From Neospora caninum Liverpool (taxonomy: Eukaryota > Apicomplexa > Conoidasida > Eucoccidiorida > Sarcocystidae), in the NCBI RefSeq assembly GCF_000208865.1, contig NC_018393.1:310001-374000 (forward strand): a stretch of DNA of 64,000 nucleotides. The letters are read 5' to 3'. How positions within the stretch are numbered: position 1 is the first letter of the stretch; every line of letters starts with the position of its first letter. Shown one piece after another: positions 12,501-24,400 of the stretch. Position numbers and translations under genes: made by a program. The notes under the pieces were generated by a model that made no database searches, had not been told where the DNA came from, and saw only the letters and a program-made list of their open reading frames with translations.

Positions 12501-15500
12501 CTCGATTTCCCGAGTGAGAGCCTTGCAAAAGAGCCTACCTCGCTCCGAAGCAATGAAAACCTCCGTGAGCGCCCGGACAAGGTGTTCCTGGACGACGGGG
12601 ATGCTCTCGAGACGACCGCGGACGCCGTCGGTGAGGAACATGAAGTAGAGCGTCTTGCACGCGCTGGACACGCCAGAAAAGCGAGGGCAGGAAGGAGAAA
12701 AGTGCGAGAGAGAAGGCACCGAAAAACAGACCCGCAAGGTTAGGGACCCGGAGAGGGGAACACAGGAAAGAGGCAGAGACGCACACTTTGAAAAAAGATC
12801 CGTGTCCGGCTGCTCCACGTCTTTCTTTCGCGCTGCCCGCGTGGTTTGCCGTTTCCGCGTCAAAACTCGATTTTCGCTGTCTCGCGCGGGAGTCTCTCGT
12901 GTTTCGCTGCTTCGCCTCTCGAAATCTTGCCGAACGGTAACCTTGACTTTCCATTGCGAAAAGCGACGATGCATGCGACCTCGGCTCCCGAGAAAACTCA
13001 GGTCTGCTTCCCGCACCACCCTCCTTTTCAAAGTGTTTGCTCTCTTTCGAACCAGACGTACACTCAAGCGCATGCAATCGCGACAGACACATGCGTCCAT
13101 CCGCCGCCGGGTGTGTGTTTCTCTCGCTTTCCCTCTCTTCCTCTCTTTTCTGTCTCTCTCAGTCTCCAGCTGCCACTTTTTCTGCTTTTACCACGGCGCG
13201 GCCTCTCCCTGTCGCCACTTCCTCTTTCCGCCGTCCTCACCCGTCACACCGAAGGTGGACATTCCGGAAGAAGTCCGAGGCAGTCATTACTGCAATGCAT
13301 GCGGCGGCGACTAGCTCGGCATCCATCGCCGCAACCGGCGGTTGTTCGAAGCCTTGCGTGCTTCGCACGGAGAGGTAGACAGACTGGAGCTCCAACATGC
13401 GCCGAATGCTGGTGAAGAGATCCTCCACGAGTGCACTGGGCAACGCTGAAAAGAAAGCGCAGCGACTCCAGCCTCACTTCGCGCCTCGCGAGCAAAGTCT
13501 GAAGCACGACCTACGCGGGCCTCCCGTGAAGGCTCTCCGGGGCGCGGCCGCCCCAGCGCGCGCCTCGTCGCCAAAGAAATGAGCGCGTGGAACAGCAAAC
13601 CGAAACGAGGAGAGTGAAACACAGAGGGACAGAAAGCGAGCGCAAGCGAGACGTATGGAGAGAACAAGAGAGACGCATAGAGAGAACAAGAGAGACGTAT
13701 GGGGAGAACAAGGGAGACGTATGGAGAGAACAAGGGAGACGTATGGAGAGAACAAGGGAGACGCATGGAGAGAACAAGAGAGACGTATGGAGAGAACAAG
13801 GGAGAAGGGTAGCGAGGGGAAATGATGGAGAGATCCGACAGGCGCAAGGGAATTACGGGCCCTCACCTGCGAACTGAGGAGGGGTGGTGATTTCCTCAGA
13901 CGCGTTGCCGGCGGCGTGGCAGGAAGGCGATTGGCTACCAGTGGAGGCGGTCCGCGCTGCGCGTTGCCTCTCGACCTGGAGCGGCGGCGGACACGACTGC
14001 AAGGAGACACAGAGACACCTGCAAAACGCGTAACCGAACTGGCGAGGCGGCGACGGCGGGAGGGGCTCTCCTCGTGAAGGCCCGCTATCACATTCGCGGT
14101 ATTCTTCGCATATTATCTTCCGGTCGAAAATCCTTTCACGCCGCCTGCACTGCGAACGCCCCAGAGCGCTAAAGACCTAAAAGAGAAACGTCTCAGAGTT
14201 CCGAAGACGTCTCAACTTTGCGAGCACGGCAAGCGCAACGCCTGGGAGAGGAGCGACGGAGAGAAAGAGAAGCCGTTTTTGCGCGCACCTGCATGACGAG
14301 CGCCGCAACGCGGTTTTGCTGCTTCGCCAAGAGAGTCTCCTCTTCCGGCCGGGCGGATCCGTCGAGGTTGAAACAGTAGACAGCTCGCAAGAGCCAAGAG
14401 AGACCGAGATGCACGACGTGCCAATACAGCGCACAGAATTTCGGGTGTAGGACGACCTGCAAAGAGAACAGAGAGCGAAGCTGGTTTTGGGCGGGGCGCC
14501 GGAAAGAAAAGGAAAACGAGACGAAAGGCTGCACTCTCCTGGACAACATGAGCTTGCAAGCATCCACGACGGGCGGCCTCGGCTGCTGTCTCAGCCGTGT
14601 TTTCGCGAGAAGGCATGTGGTGAGACGAGAGTTCTGGATCTCAAAGGAGGGCGTGGGATCTTGAAAGAACCTACTGTGCGCCAAGACAAGATTTCGGCAA
14701 CCAAAAAGCGGTATTCTGGGGACGTCGGCGAAGTGCCTTGGTCGTGAACGGCCTGGAACTTTTGAAGAATGCGCGTGAACTCCGCCATGCACGGACTGAA
14801 ACAGGAAGCAGACCCCGGAGCAAGGCAAAAGCGAAATGCAGAGACACAAGTTCTCCTCGTCGACGGCCCACAAGTCACAAAAAAATCGCAGCCTCGACAA
14901 CCTACTAGACTGCCTCTCTATACTTTAGGCCGTTTCCGAGCATCCTGAGAGACAACTCAGACGCCGCTGCCTCACTCTCTTTTCCCCTCCTGCATTTCCT
15001 TCTCTCTGTCGTCCTCCTTCACCTCTCTGTCCCCCTTCCCCTCTGCGTATGTGTCTATCTCGATTTCAATCTGTCAAGTTGGGTGTCTCCTTTCTCTCTT
15101 CCCGTTCGCCTGGGGGCGCCTCTCTGGTGAGACCGAGACGAGGCAGTCAGGCGTCTCCACTTTCTCTTTTCAGAGGCGAGGTGCTCGCAAGGAAACGTCC
15201 GATCAGTCTCACTTGAAGAGGACTCGAATGGCCTTGAGCGTCAGCCAGAAGACCTCTGTTGGGAACTTTGTCTCCGCCTTGAGCACGCCGTGCGCGCCGC
15301 CGAACGTTTCTGCCCTCGAGACCGACGCCGCGTTGCCCAACTTGGCGTCCTTCAGCAAGTCGCCGAGCGCCTCGCGCGCCACAGGGTCTCCCGCCCTCAA
15401 GCCGAAAAAGTAACAAAGATCCGCCCTGGACGAAACACAGACCACACGCCAGCCGCCACGCAACGCGCATGCATCTCTGCAAACTCACACACACGTGCAA

Positions 15501-15734
15501 GTGGACACACACATATGCGCGTGTGTGTGTGTGTGTACGTGTGTGTAAAGACAAGTGCAATTGTGTCCTGAAAAGGCATAACCGAACCGGTGGAGACAGG
15601 CCATCTTCTCTGCAGAGCTCTGCGTATTCGTGTCTACATTTAGGGATGCATACTTAAATATAAATACGCAAATGCACTTGAATCCATAACGAGTGCAGTT
15701 ACACGCACACGCCAACTCGTCGACACGCACGTAC

Positions 15735-15765
<31 letters not shown>

Positions 15766-15768
15766 TAC

Positions 15769-15807
<39 letters not shown>

Positions 15808-17932
15808 CATAGTTTTAGGCATATGCATGCGCGAGTGTTGACGGTTGGCAACAAAGAAAAGGGTGTTTCCCGCCAGACAAATCGCTGGTCCTTGCCTTGA
15901 GGATGGCGGAAACGAAGAAGACACAGAAGAGAGACAAGGAATCGAGGGGAAACGCAGGTCGCAATATGCATATATACCAAACAGAGACCAGAGAGAGAGC
16001 TGTGTATTTGTGTGCCCGCGGCATTCACAGCGAGAGACAGCAGCGCAGCACTCCGAAACAAAGAGAAGAGAACGATCCGAGGGAGAACGGATAGAAACCA
16101 AGAAGCCTATGAAGCAAAGCAGTCCATTATGCGTCTCCCCGGTGAGGTAGGTGTATGTATGCATGCATTTAGGTTTCACAACTTCCAAGTGTACGATGGA
16201 GAGATGAGTTGACCTCCGTCCACTTTTTTTTGGAATGCCTCACAGTTTATCCATCTTGATCGGCTCTGTGAGACCGAGAAGTGACCAGAAGGCGTTCAGC
16301 GTGAACCCATAACTGGTTTGCCCTTGAACCTCTGAAAAGAAGGCAGAAGGGGAGAATCTACAGAGCGTCTGTTTCCGCCTTCGCAGCTCCTCAACAAATC
16401 TAGCGCGTAGTAGCGAAGAAGACCTCACGCAAATGCCCACCAAAAGAAAATGAAGCGTGTCCTCACAGATACACTATCAAGGCACACTTCCACTGTTGCT
16501 TACACCTTGCGTGCCACGAATCACAGCGCCCGGGCAACGTGCTTAAAACACATGACTTATATTACAGATTTGCCTACCTACAGATCCCCAACATACATAT
16601 GTATATATATGTATATGCATGTATATGTAAATATACATATATGTGTATATATGTATATGCATGTATATGTAAATATACATATATGTGTATATATGTATAT
16701 GTATGGCCGCACACGCTGGAGAAGTTGAGCTCGGTGCAGGCACGCGTGCGGCTGTTCTTTGCTTACTGAGGAGCATCGAGTGCATGGGATCGAGGGACTC
16801 TGCTGCCTGCTGCTGCGTCATTCTAAGCATGTGACTCATCTTGGCGCGGAGCTCGTTGGAGCTGAGAATCTGGCCGTACCACCGGACGACCCGGTGGCGA
16901 CAGTCGGCGCCTGCTCGGCACAGGTTCTTCACGATCTGAAAAACACACAGTCTTCGTGAGAAAAGCGTGGAAGCGCGAGGCGGCGCCTGGCTGGAAGCCG
17001 AAGAAGGACAGACGAAAATGCGCGAGCGGCCAACAGGGCCGACGGAGACGAAGGCCCCGGAGACGGCCCGGGAGGAAAAGTGGGACTCCGCGGGCAATGC
17101 GCGAGTCGAGAAATCAGCAGAGAAACCCGAAACTGCCCCGAGAAAGGCGAAGAGCGACGCGCGCGCGGGAAAGACACATCCGTTCGCGTACCTGAAGGAA
17201 GACCTCTTGGTGGCTCTGTTGATCGTGGCGAAGCGTCTGTACCGTCGCCTGCAAGTACTGAGCTGTCAACGCTTGGTTGCCGGCAAAGTACTTCATGGAC
17301 AAACTTTCTTGGCGCCCCTGAGAACAGCGAGACAAGGCGTGCGGCCACAGTTCGACTCAAGGGAGACAAACCCCACGCTGGGACTGCGCAAAACGGAAAG
17401 TCGGCATAACCAAGAAAAACGGGAAAGACTCCCGATCTTGGTAGGAATCTGCACACCCGCAGGCAACAGATACATGCAATACACAGACAAGCATCCACAC
17501 ATTTCTATACATTTATATATATATATATATACATATGCATACCTATCTGAATAGAGTCCATGTGCATATACATGCACGAAACTATGTAGACACTGTTTAC
17601 GACCCCTGCTTCCATACGTCACTGTCGCTGTACTCCTGGGGGTTCCTCTATGGACTTTGATCAATTGAAATACCAGTTTGTTACAGGCCACAGAAATCAT
17701 ATCTATCTGCCCAAACCCTTCTTCCAGGAGCATCCGCCCCGTCTCCCTCGGTGCTCAATCTTTCTCTGAATGTCGACACGCATGTGACCGCTACTCACAG
17801 AAGACAAAAATCCCCTGCTGCAACGCCCCGGAGAATTCCACATGCAAATACCCATATATATATATATATATATATATTCGTTTGCCCATGTGTTTGTCCA
17901 TTTGCATGAGACTGTGTACGTGCGCGTATCCC

Positions 17933-17963
<31 letters not shown>

Positions 17964-20900
17964 GTGTAGTGCATGCGTAGGGTGAGAGGCACGCAGGCGT
18001 TTCTCGGTAGCCGCCGAGGAGAGTTTTTCTTTGGAGCGTTTCCAACTTGCGTCGTCTCTCCGCTCTTGGCCCCGCCGGATGTTTCCGCTTCCCCTGTGTT
18101 GTGGTTCCTACGTTCTTCAGGGTCGGGCCGTCAAGCAGCGTCTGCGCGAGGAGTCGTCCGAGGAGAGAATGTTCTTGGTAAAACAGGCCAGGCTTCGTCA
18201 CGGGGAATCGCCGAGGAAACGTAGGCAGCAACAGCGCCGGCTCGGACATCAAACGCGCTGTAGGGCAGAGACAGACTCCAGACCCGCGATGAACCGCGAC
18301 CCGGGCGCCGCACCGAGCTCGAGGAAACGCGAGGAACCAGACGCACGGAGCGCCTCGAGCAGGAGAAGACTCGCAGGAAAGAGCGGACACGAGGAAACGG
18401 GCGGGCCGTGCGGAAACGTCGCGACGCGGAGAACGGCGTCTACGGGAAGACTCCGAGCGCGAGGAAGACGAGACGCGTTTAGGCCGCGAATGCAAAAGAA
18501 GGCAGCGTGACACGCCAGGCCACATGCGGGGCAGAGAGGGATCCTGATTTTTATCTGCGCGAGTCGTGTCTGTGCATTGGATTTTTCTCCCTCGCCTCGC
18601 CGCTGTTTTCCTAGTTCTCTTGCACACCTCCCTTTTATCCGTTTCTTGTGCGTTCTGTGTGTCGTTTTTTTACGCCTCTTTTTCCCTTCAGACGTTCTCC
18701 TTTCGTGGATCTTCTCGCGGGGCGCTTTTGACCCCGCTGCCTCGGCGCACGCGGCTATCCCCTCGCCCGTTTCTCGACGTTTCCCTTGTCGCCCTATCCT
18801 TTCACTCCAGAACTCACCGAGAGCCTTTTGGCCCGAGAGGAACTTGAACGCGTTGAAAGGAGCGGACTTATATTCGGTCATCTGCAGAGGAGCGCACGCA
18901 CGGCCCAGGAAGCTCGAGATGGCATGCAAGACAGGAAGAAAACGTCAACAGGAGACTGTGGCGGAGAAGACAGGAAACGCGCGGCGAGCGGGGCACGCAA
19001 GACAGAACTGAATGAAACGGGGGGGGGAGGGGGGGGAAGCATCCACAGAAGAGAAAAAGAGGAACACACAGAGATGTGGGATCACTAGGGTGGGGCGAGG
19101 CAACGCACAAGACGGAGACGAGGAACCCAACGTCCGGCAGCGGGAAGCAGTGCAGACGCGAGATGAAACAAGGCAAGAAAGCATCTTGTTTGCGTCGCTT
19201 CGTCGCCTACGCTGTGAAGATCCAGTTTGTCACACAGGGACTTGATCACTGGCGTGAACCAACGACCGAGAAAGTCCTCGCCGGTTTCCGCTCCCTGCAG
19301 CACCAGCGTGTCGATCATTCGCGTGAAGAAGGAGAGAGGGCATCCCATCTCGACAAACTGCGTTAGCTGTTCCTCGATCTGAAGAAAACGCAGCCAAAGA
19401 ATGGAGGCCCGAGTCTGCCGGCGGTGGCACGGGCGAGAGACACGGGGGACAAAACACCGACGCGCTCGACGCGAACAAAGCACACAAACGGAGACGCGAG
19501 AAAACCCCACCAGGCGGAACCCAGGAATGGAGCTAAATATACATATATTTATACATATATTTATACATATATATATATATATATATATAAATGCATACAT
19601 GTGTGTGTGTGCACGCTCAGTCTATAGATTTGTGTGTAAGATGCACAGACTACCAGTAGGTGCACACATGATGTAGGCGGCCTGGTTCTATGCTGAGCTG
19701 TTTCGCACGAAGGTCTCCCCTGTGGGGTGGAGACACGGCAATCACGGAGGAGCGTGGACTGCTGCCTGAGCGAAGAGGAGACAGGAGCCGAAGATATGCA
19801 GGAAAGAGAGGACAGGGCACCGAGGGGAAGCCTCACCATCGCGTAGGGTATTGGGTCGTCAAGCTCGAAGAGCTCTGGACAGGAGAGAAAAAGAACCGCG
19901 TAATCCACGAACTGTCGCTGCAGCTCTTGCACGAGAGCGGGGCGCGCAGCCGCCGGCAGGCCTCTGAAGAAACGGAAAGGCGAGGACGGAAGCGGTGAAA
20001 GAAAAGGGAAGGAAAAGAGAGGAAGGGCGAACGCACGCAAGGACGGCCGAGAGGAAGAGGGGACGGAAAGGGAACGAGGCGCCAGTGAAGGGCCGAGAGA
20101 CAAGTCAAAGAGGCGTGCGGAGCGAGGGGGTGAAGAAGTCAGCAAACGAGTGGAAAAATGAGGGGGAAGGCTGAGGAAGAAGTCCAAGGGAAAACGGAAA
20201 AGAGGGAGAACCGCCGAGAGGCAGGAGACAGTAGACAAGGAAGTCGCGGGAGCAAACGTCGGAGCGACAGCACAAAGCCTCCCTGGGTTATGCAAAGTCA
20301 ATGCACAGAAGAGAGGAAAACGAAAGCGACGGAGACGACGCACCCGTCCTCGACTCGAGAACAGAGGAACCAGTCGAGAGACACGAAAGGAGGGCAACCT
20401 GCACAGAGACAAACGTCACGTTTCTGCCTCACGGTGGAGACACCCTCACGGAAAAGCATCCAAGACCAAGAACCGGAGACCCTTACTTGCTGTACACCTC
20501 GTCATTGGCCCTATGGAAGCAGTCAGCGAGGAATCTGAAGACGTTCGGAGTGCCTTCTTTGAAGGCGTCCTGGATGCGTTTGATCAGAATTGTCTCCAAA
20601 TCGGCACGCGCTAGCCTGCGTGTCACACAACGCAGAATCGCCGCGTTCATTCAGCGGAAACGCGAACAAAAACTAGGGCAAATGCGCGGGAAAGTGGGAC
20701 AACCATGCAGAGCCAGGGGGGGGGGGGGGGGGGAGGGACTGACAAACAGAGGGAGAAGCGTATCTGTGTTCTTTGGCAACGCCGTCTTCCTCGGCCTCCA
20801 GCGCTGTAGTCACCCCGACGCGATCCCTCACGCCCAGAACAGTTTTTTGCTGGGAGGAGCCTCCGGCCTCAAGGCCGCCGTACCAGGGAAACTCATGGGT

Positions 20901-21465
20901 AATGCAAAACGAAAGACAAGTCCTTGCATGCCAAAAACACGTCCGGAAAGAGGGTCGAGCCCCATGAACAACATGCAGTCTGGTATATCTGGCGCCTCGA
21001 GCCACGACAAAGTCGTTTCCGCATACACAGGTGCACACCCTGCGTAAGTCAGGGATGGCCTTGGCAGTTCGCCTGCGACGGCCTCTCTCCGTCTTGGCCT
21101 GTTTTCCTGTCGGGGCACGGAAGAGTTCCCAGCACCGCGGAGAAGCCCCTGCGTTTCCCGCTTGCTCGGTGCCCGGCCATGTAGCACGGTCTGTAGGCTA
21201 AAAGGGGGAATCCCTAAGCGCTCAGAAAGGCAGCTGAAGTCGTGGCAGGGGTTTGCCCCAGCACGGCTTACTTCAAAGGCCTGCCCTCGTTTGTCAGTTC
21301 CTCCGCGTAACGTTTTAGAAAGTACACCTGGCAGTGTGGAGACGCAGCGGTGGCTGGGTCAACAGTGAGTCGAAGAACGAGTTGCAAGAAATGGTCTTCC
21401 TTTGCGGGACTGATTGTTGCAGCTGTACCGTCCGCTGCCGAAGGCGCTTGCGGCGAATCTGCCAT
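7487..21465 (-). CDS. UFD2: Ubiquitin conjugation factor E4 (UFD2-type, U-box), 25 exons
   Basis: E4 enzymes extend ubiquitin chains on already modified substrates and work with the Cdc48/p97 ATPase. Exons, high to low: 21465-21272, 20615-20487, 19963-19837, 19378-19211, 18881-18818, 18257-18112, 17317-17192, 16935-16767, 16331-16244, 15425-15213, 14795-14675, 14456-14289, 13996-13867, 13445-13241, 12663-12539, 11954-11839, 11618-11519, 11262-11122, 10565-10371, 10024-9924, 9745-9670, 9326-9238, 8703-8581, 8198-8068, 7583-7487. All junctions are GT..AG and phases agree, giving 1113 residues (yeast Ufd2 is about 960). The core is recognised by [13 protein letters not shown] and [16 protein letters not shown]. 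The C-terminal U-box, residues about 1041-1110, has [20 protein letters not shown] and [12 protein letters not shown]. An Ala/Ser-rich then acidic exon (residues 797-843) is an insertion. The exon 14 donor could instead be at 13250. The start is the first ATG in a frame that stays open upstream, so an earlier exon is possible. Confidence 0.93.
9543..9592. repeat. Compound (CT)n(AT)n microsatellite in a UFD2 intron
   Basis: About 11 CT units run directly into about 14 AT units, between the exons at 9745-9670 and 9326-9238. On the transcribed strand this reads (AT)n(AG)n. Confidence 0.9.
10640..10681. repeat. Interrupted (TA)n tract in a UFD2 intron
   Basis: Two TA runs are separated by a short CAAA interruption. 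They lie in the intron upstream of the exon at 10565-10371, only about 75 bases from its acceptor. Confidence 0.9.
13649..13802. repeat. 22-bp minisatellite, seven copies, in a UFD2 intron
   Basis: Seven tandem copies of a 22-bp purine-rich unit (consensus begins AGACGTATGG and ends AACAAGGG or AACAAGAG) with a few substitutions and no length change. The array lies in the intron between the exons at 13996-13867 and 13445-13241, about 65 bases past the upstream exon's donor. Copies 2, 3 and 7 contain AGAGACG, which fits the W-GAGACG heptamer reported from Toxoplasma promoters. Confidence 0.92.
15733..15803. repeat. (TA)n-rich array in a UFD2 intron
   Basis: Two long TA runs are joined by CACATATATACATA-type variants, in the 0.8 kb intron between the exons at 16331-16244 and 15425-15213. 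A GT-rich run (about 15520-15546) lies in the same intron. Confidence 0.9.
16601..16704. repeat. 42-bp AT-rich tandem repeat, about 2.5 copies, in a UFD2 intron
   Basis: A 42-bp unit containing GTATATGCATGTATATGT starts its common core at 16611 and again at 16653. The unit is itself made of palindromic ATAC/GTAT blocks. It begins about 60 bases below the donor of the exon at 16935-16767. Confidence 0.85.
17513..17964. repeat. Cluster of three (TA)n tracts in a UFD2 intron
   Basis: TA tracts lie at 17513-17532, 17853-17878 and 17933-17964, all in the intron between the exons at 18257-18112 and 17317-17192. Confidence 0.88.
19537..19589. repeat. (TA)n-rich tract in a UFD2 intron
   Basis: ATACATATATTT variants lead into a pure TA run, between the exons at 19963-19837 and 19378-19211. 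Confidence 0.88.
20716..20733. repeat. Homopolymer of 18 G in the first UFD2 intron
   Basis: An uninterrupted run of 18 G on the plus strand, which is C18 in the UFD2 pre-mRNA, lies about 100 bases upstream of the exon 2 acceptor, where it would add to the pyrimidine-rich region. Confidence 0.9.
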
Positions 21466-24400
21466 CGTGAGGGACAAGGACACCTGAAGAGTTCGCCAAC
21501 AAAAGTCGCTTCGTCCGTCGGGTACAGTGGCCCTTGTTGCTTCCTCGTGTTTCTTTCCCCGGTAGCTTCGGCCTGCTTGTACGGTATTTCAACGTGTCAT
21601 CCACGCAGAAGGAAGCAGGAGTTGAACGCAGAGGAAAGTGAAAGATTGATTGGCTGTGGTCGAGAGGACATAAATCCCTTCCGTTGCGTGTCAAGTGAAT
21701 GACCAACAAGTTGACAAAAGAATTTACGCCCTTGAGCGGCTAAGAACAGCTCCGCATTTGCTGCGGCCGGCGGCAATCGCGAAAAGCATCTTCACCTAGC
21801 TGCTCTGTAACGACACCGGACAGAAAAGTGAACCAACGGCGCAGAGGCGGCAGAGGTGACCCAAAGGAAAACGAGCTCGGCGTGGAAGGCACGGAGACTG
21901 ATATCGGGTAAGACAATTCAGCAGGAGCAGTTGAACCGGAAGATGCAGAAGAAAGTCGAACCTTGTTCAAGTCGTGAAGGCAAAACGACCAGCAACGTTG
22001 CTGTCGGCGGACACAGCCGAACGCCGAAACGAAGACACTCACGCGGTTTTTTCAGACAAGATAGCTGCAGGCGTTACATGGAAAAGAAGACCGAAATCAA
22101 CCCCGCAGGGAAAACGGAGATAGCACGCAGAAAGGCTTTGCGTGGCTACTGGGGAAAGCAGTTTTCCTTACATGTTTGCTGACGAGAGAAAAGCGGCGGA
22201 AAGAGTGGCCCTCGGGGGGGAGGGGGAGAGAGGGGGGTCACGAAAAATCGGTGCCAACGAACGGCCGCGGACAAACCAGCCCTTGCACATCTCGTGTTAA
22301 GTATCACAGCTACCAAGCAACAAACGAATCGCTCAATCGCTTTGTGTGGCGAGCCCAATACTTTCGGGGATGCTGGAGATATGGAGTTCTTTTCGTAGGA
22401 AACTGAAAGAGTGTGCCCCGCCACGCCCTGCCTGTCTGGTCTCCCGGCAGAGATACCAACAGAGCCTGTCAACACGGTCGGCAGCGAAGCGACCAAGAAA
22501 AGATACCATTAGAAAAGAACGCAGTTCTCTCCTAATTGAGAAACCAGGCACCTTGTTGCTTTCTCTAACTGGCGGCTTGGAAAGGCTCGTGCGCGAGGCG
22601 TGTCACGGCGGTCCCAACAGCGGCAAACTGGCCTGAGAGAACTCGGTTAGATCAGTTGTCTTCAAGCAGAACCTGCAGAACCAGTATGTTTAACGAGACA
22701 CAACCACGCCAGCAGAGACGCCGACGCTAAAGATCAGATTCGAAGCGGTTAAATTAGATGCTGCACTCATGCCCAAAAAGTAGTGGCGGCGAGCTACCGC
22801 TTAAGTAGCGCTCGCTGCTGTTCTTCGTGCCACTTTCAGACCATCTCGTGTCTTTCGTGAAGCACGACGAAAGGACTTGCAATGTGAATATCGGGTGGTG
22901 GGGAGCGACGACTCCTCTATGCCAGTTGGAAACCCCCAAAGGGATCGGAGCAGTTTGTCGTTATCTACCACTGGGATGTATCAACAAATGTGACGCTTCG
23001 GTGTATTGGCACGCTTTTAATCGCACAGGAAAAACTGGAACTCACTGCATGAAGCCGCCTTCCCCCCCCCCACCCCAGCGGATTCCCAAGATGAGAGACA
23101 CCCGAGAAGTAGCTACTGGAGAAAGGATGTTTGTAATCAATGTAGCACTCGAGGAACCGTTGTCTCCATGGTAGCACGTATCCGAAAAATGCAATGACTA
23201 CTCGTAGAATGTACCGCCAGAAAACTAGTTTGGAGCACCCTAGGAATCCCATTCTATAACGTGCTGCAAAGAGTCTAGTTTTAGTTGATAGCTGATTGGT
23301 AGCTGTCTCTGTGGTGAGGAGTAACCGCATTCACGGCGACCCAAGCTCAGACTTGCAGGCGATTGCATTTTAATCAGCTCTCTTATCGAAACCCCTTATT
23401 AGACTGATCCCAAAGACTGCCACTTCTCTATGTGATCGCCTGCTGCTCCAGTTGAGAAGGCGCCTCCCCCGACACCCCATGAATTGCCTTAACCTGCGTC
23501 GGTTGCTTGCATGAGTGAATGGCTGCACACGGGGTACGCCTCAGCGTTACTCGGATTGCTCTCAGCAGAGATGAACCACCGGACGGTGGTCAGCAACCTC
23601 TTATGCCCTGCCTGGTTCACCTCTGTGCGGATCGCACAGCTGAAGATCTGCAACCACAAGAAGTTTCCCAAGATTATCGTTCGTTGGATAGTACACAGAA
23701 AACGGTTGTCGCAGCAGCGATGGCAAGTCTTCTGTTTTGAGACTGCTGATCTGCCGTACCCACCTGCGTACTACTGAAATATGACACCACCAGAAAAACA
23801 AGGCACTGCCACGACACGTGCGGAAGAAGTTGTATCTTATCGCGAATGGAGAAGAGTAGACAGCCAGGCTGCTGCCGTTCACTCATCCAACTGCTACTAG
23901 ACCTCGGGGGCTCTGAGAGTGTACTATTCTCGAAGACAGAGCATATGGTCAAAGCCACATGCCGTACCGAGGTGGGTGTCACCGAAAGCAATGTGCGGAT
24001 TTAAGGTCCCTCAAATGCCAACCCTGACAAGCAGTCAATGTGTCACTGTCGTTCCTCCTCCACCCACATGACGCTGTCATCAAGTGATGGGAGACTCCTG
24101 ACAACTGGTGCAACCTAGCATTAGTGCGACCTATAACAAGAAGCCTTCCGCTAAGATTAGCTTTTCTGCATACTCGACATCGGACTCAGAATGTGCTTTC
24201 ACTGCCATCGCCCATACACCCAGATACCGCCTGACTTTCCGTGATCGAAAGAAGGGAGTACACAAGCTGTATTCTTGTCACTTGTGAGTTTTTACTGCAA
24301 AGAGCACAACAAAGTTTCGGACTTCCCACACAACGTAGCGATCACGCCCCATGCTTTGTTTTTTCTGAAGACGACCGTGTAGTTTCTCAAGCATTATCTT

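Noticed and set aside
13649..13802. CRISPR-like spacing of 22-bp repeats
   Set aside because: The copies are directly tandem with no spacers and lie in an intron of a eukaryotic gene; this is a minisatellite.
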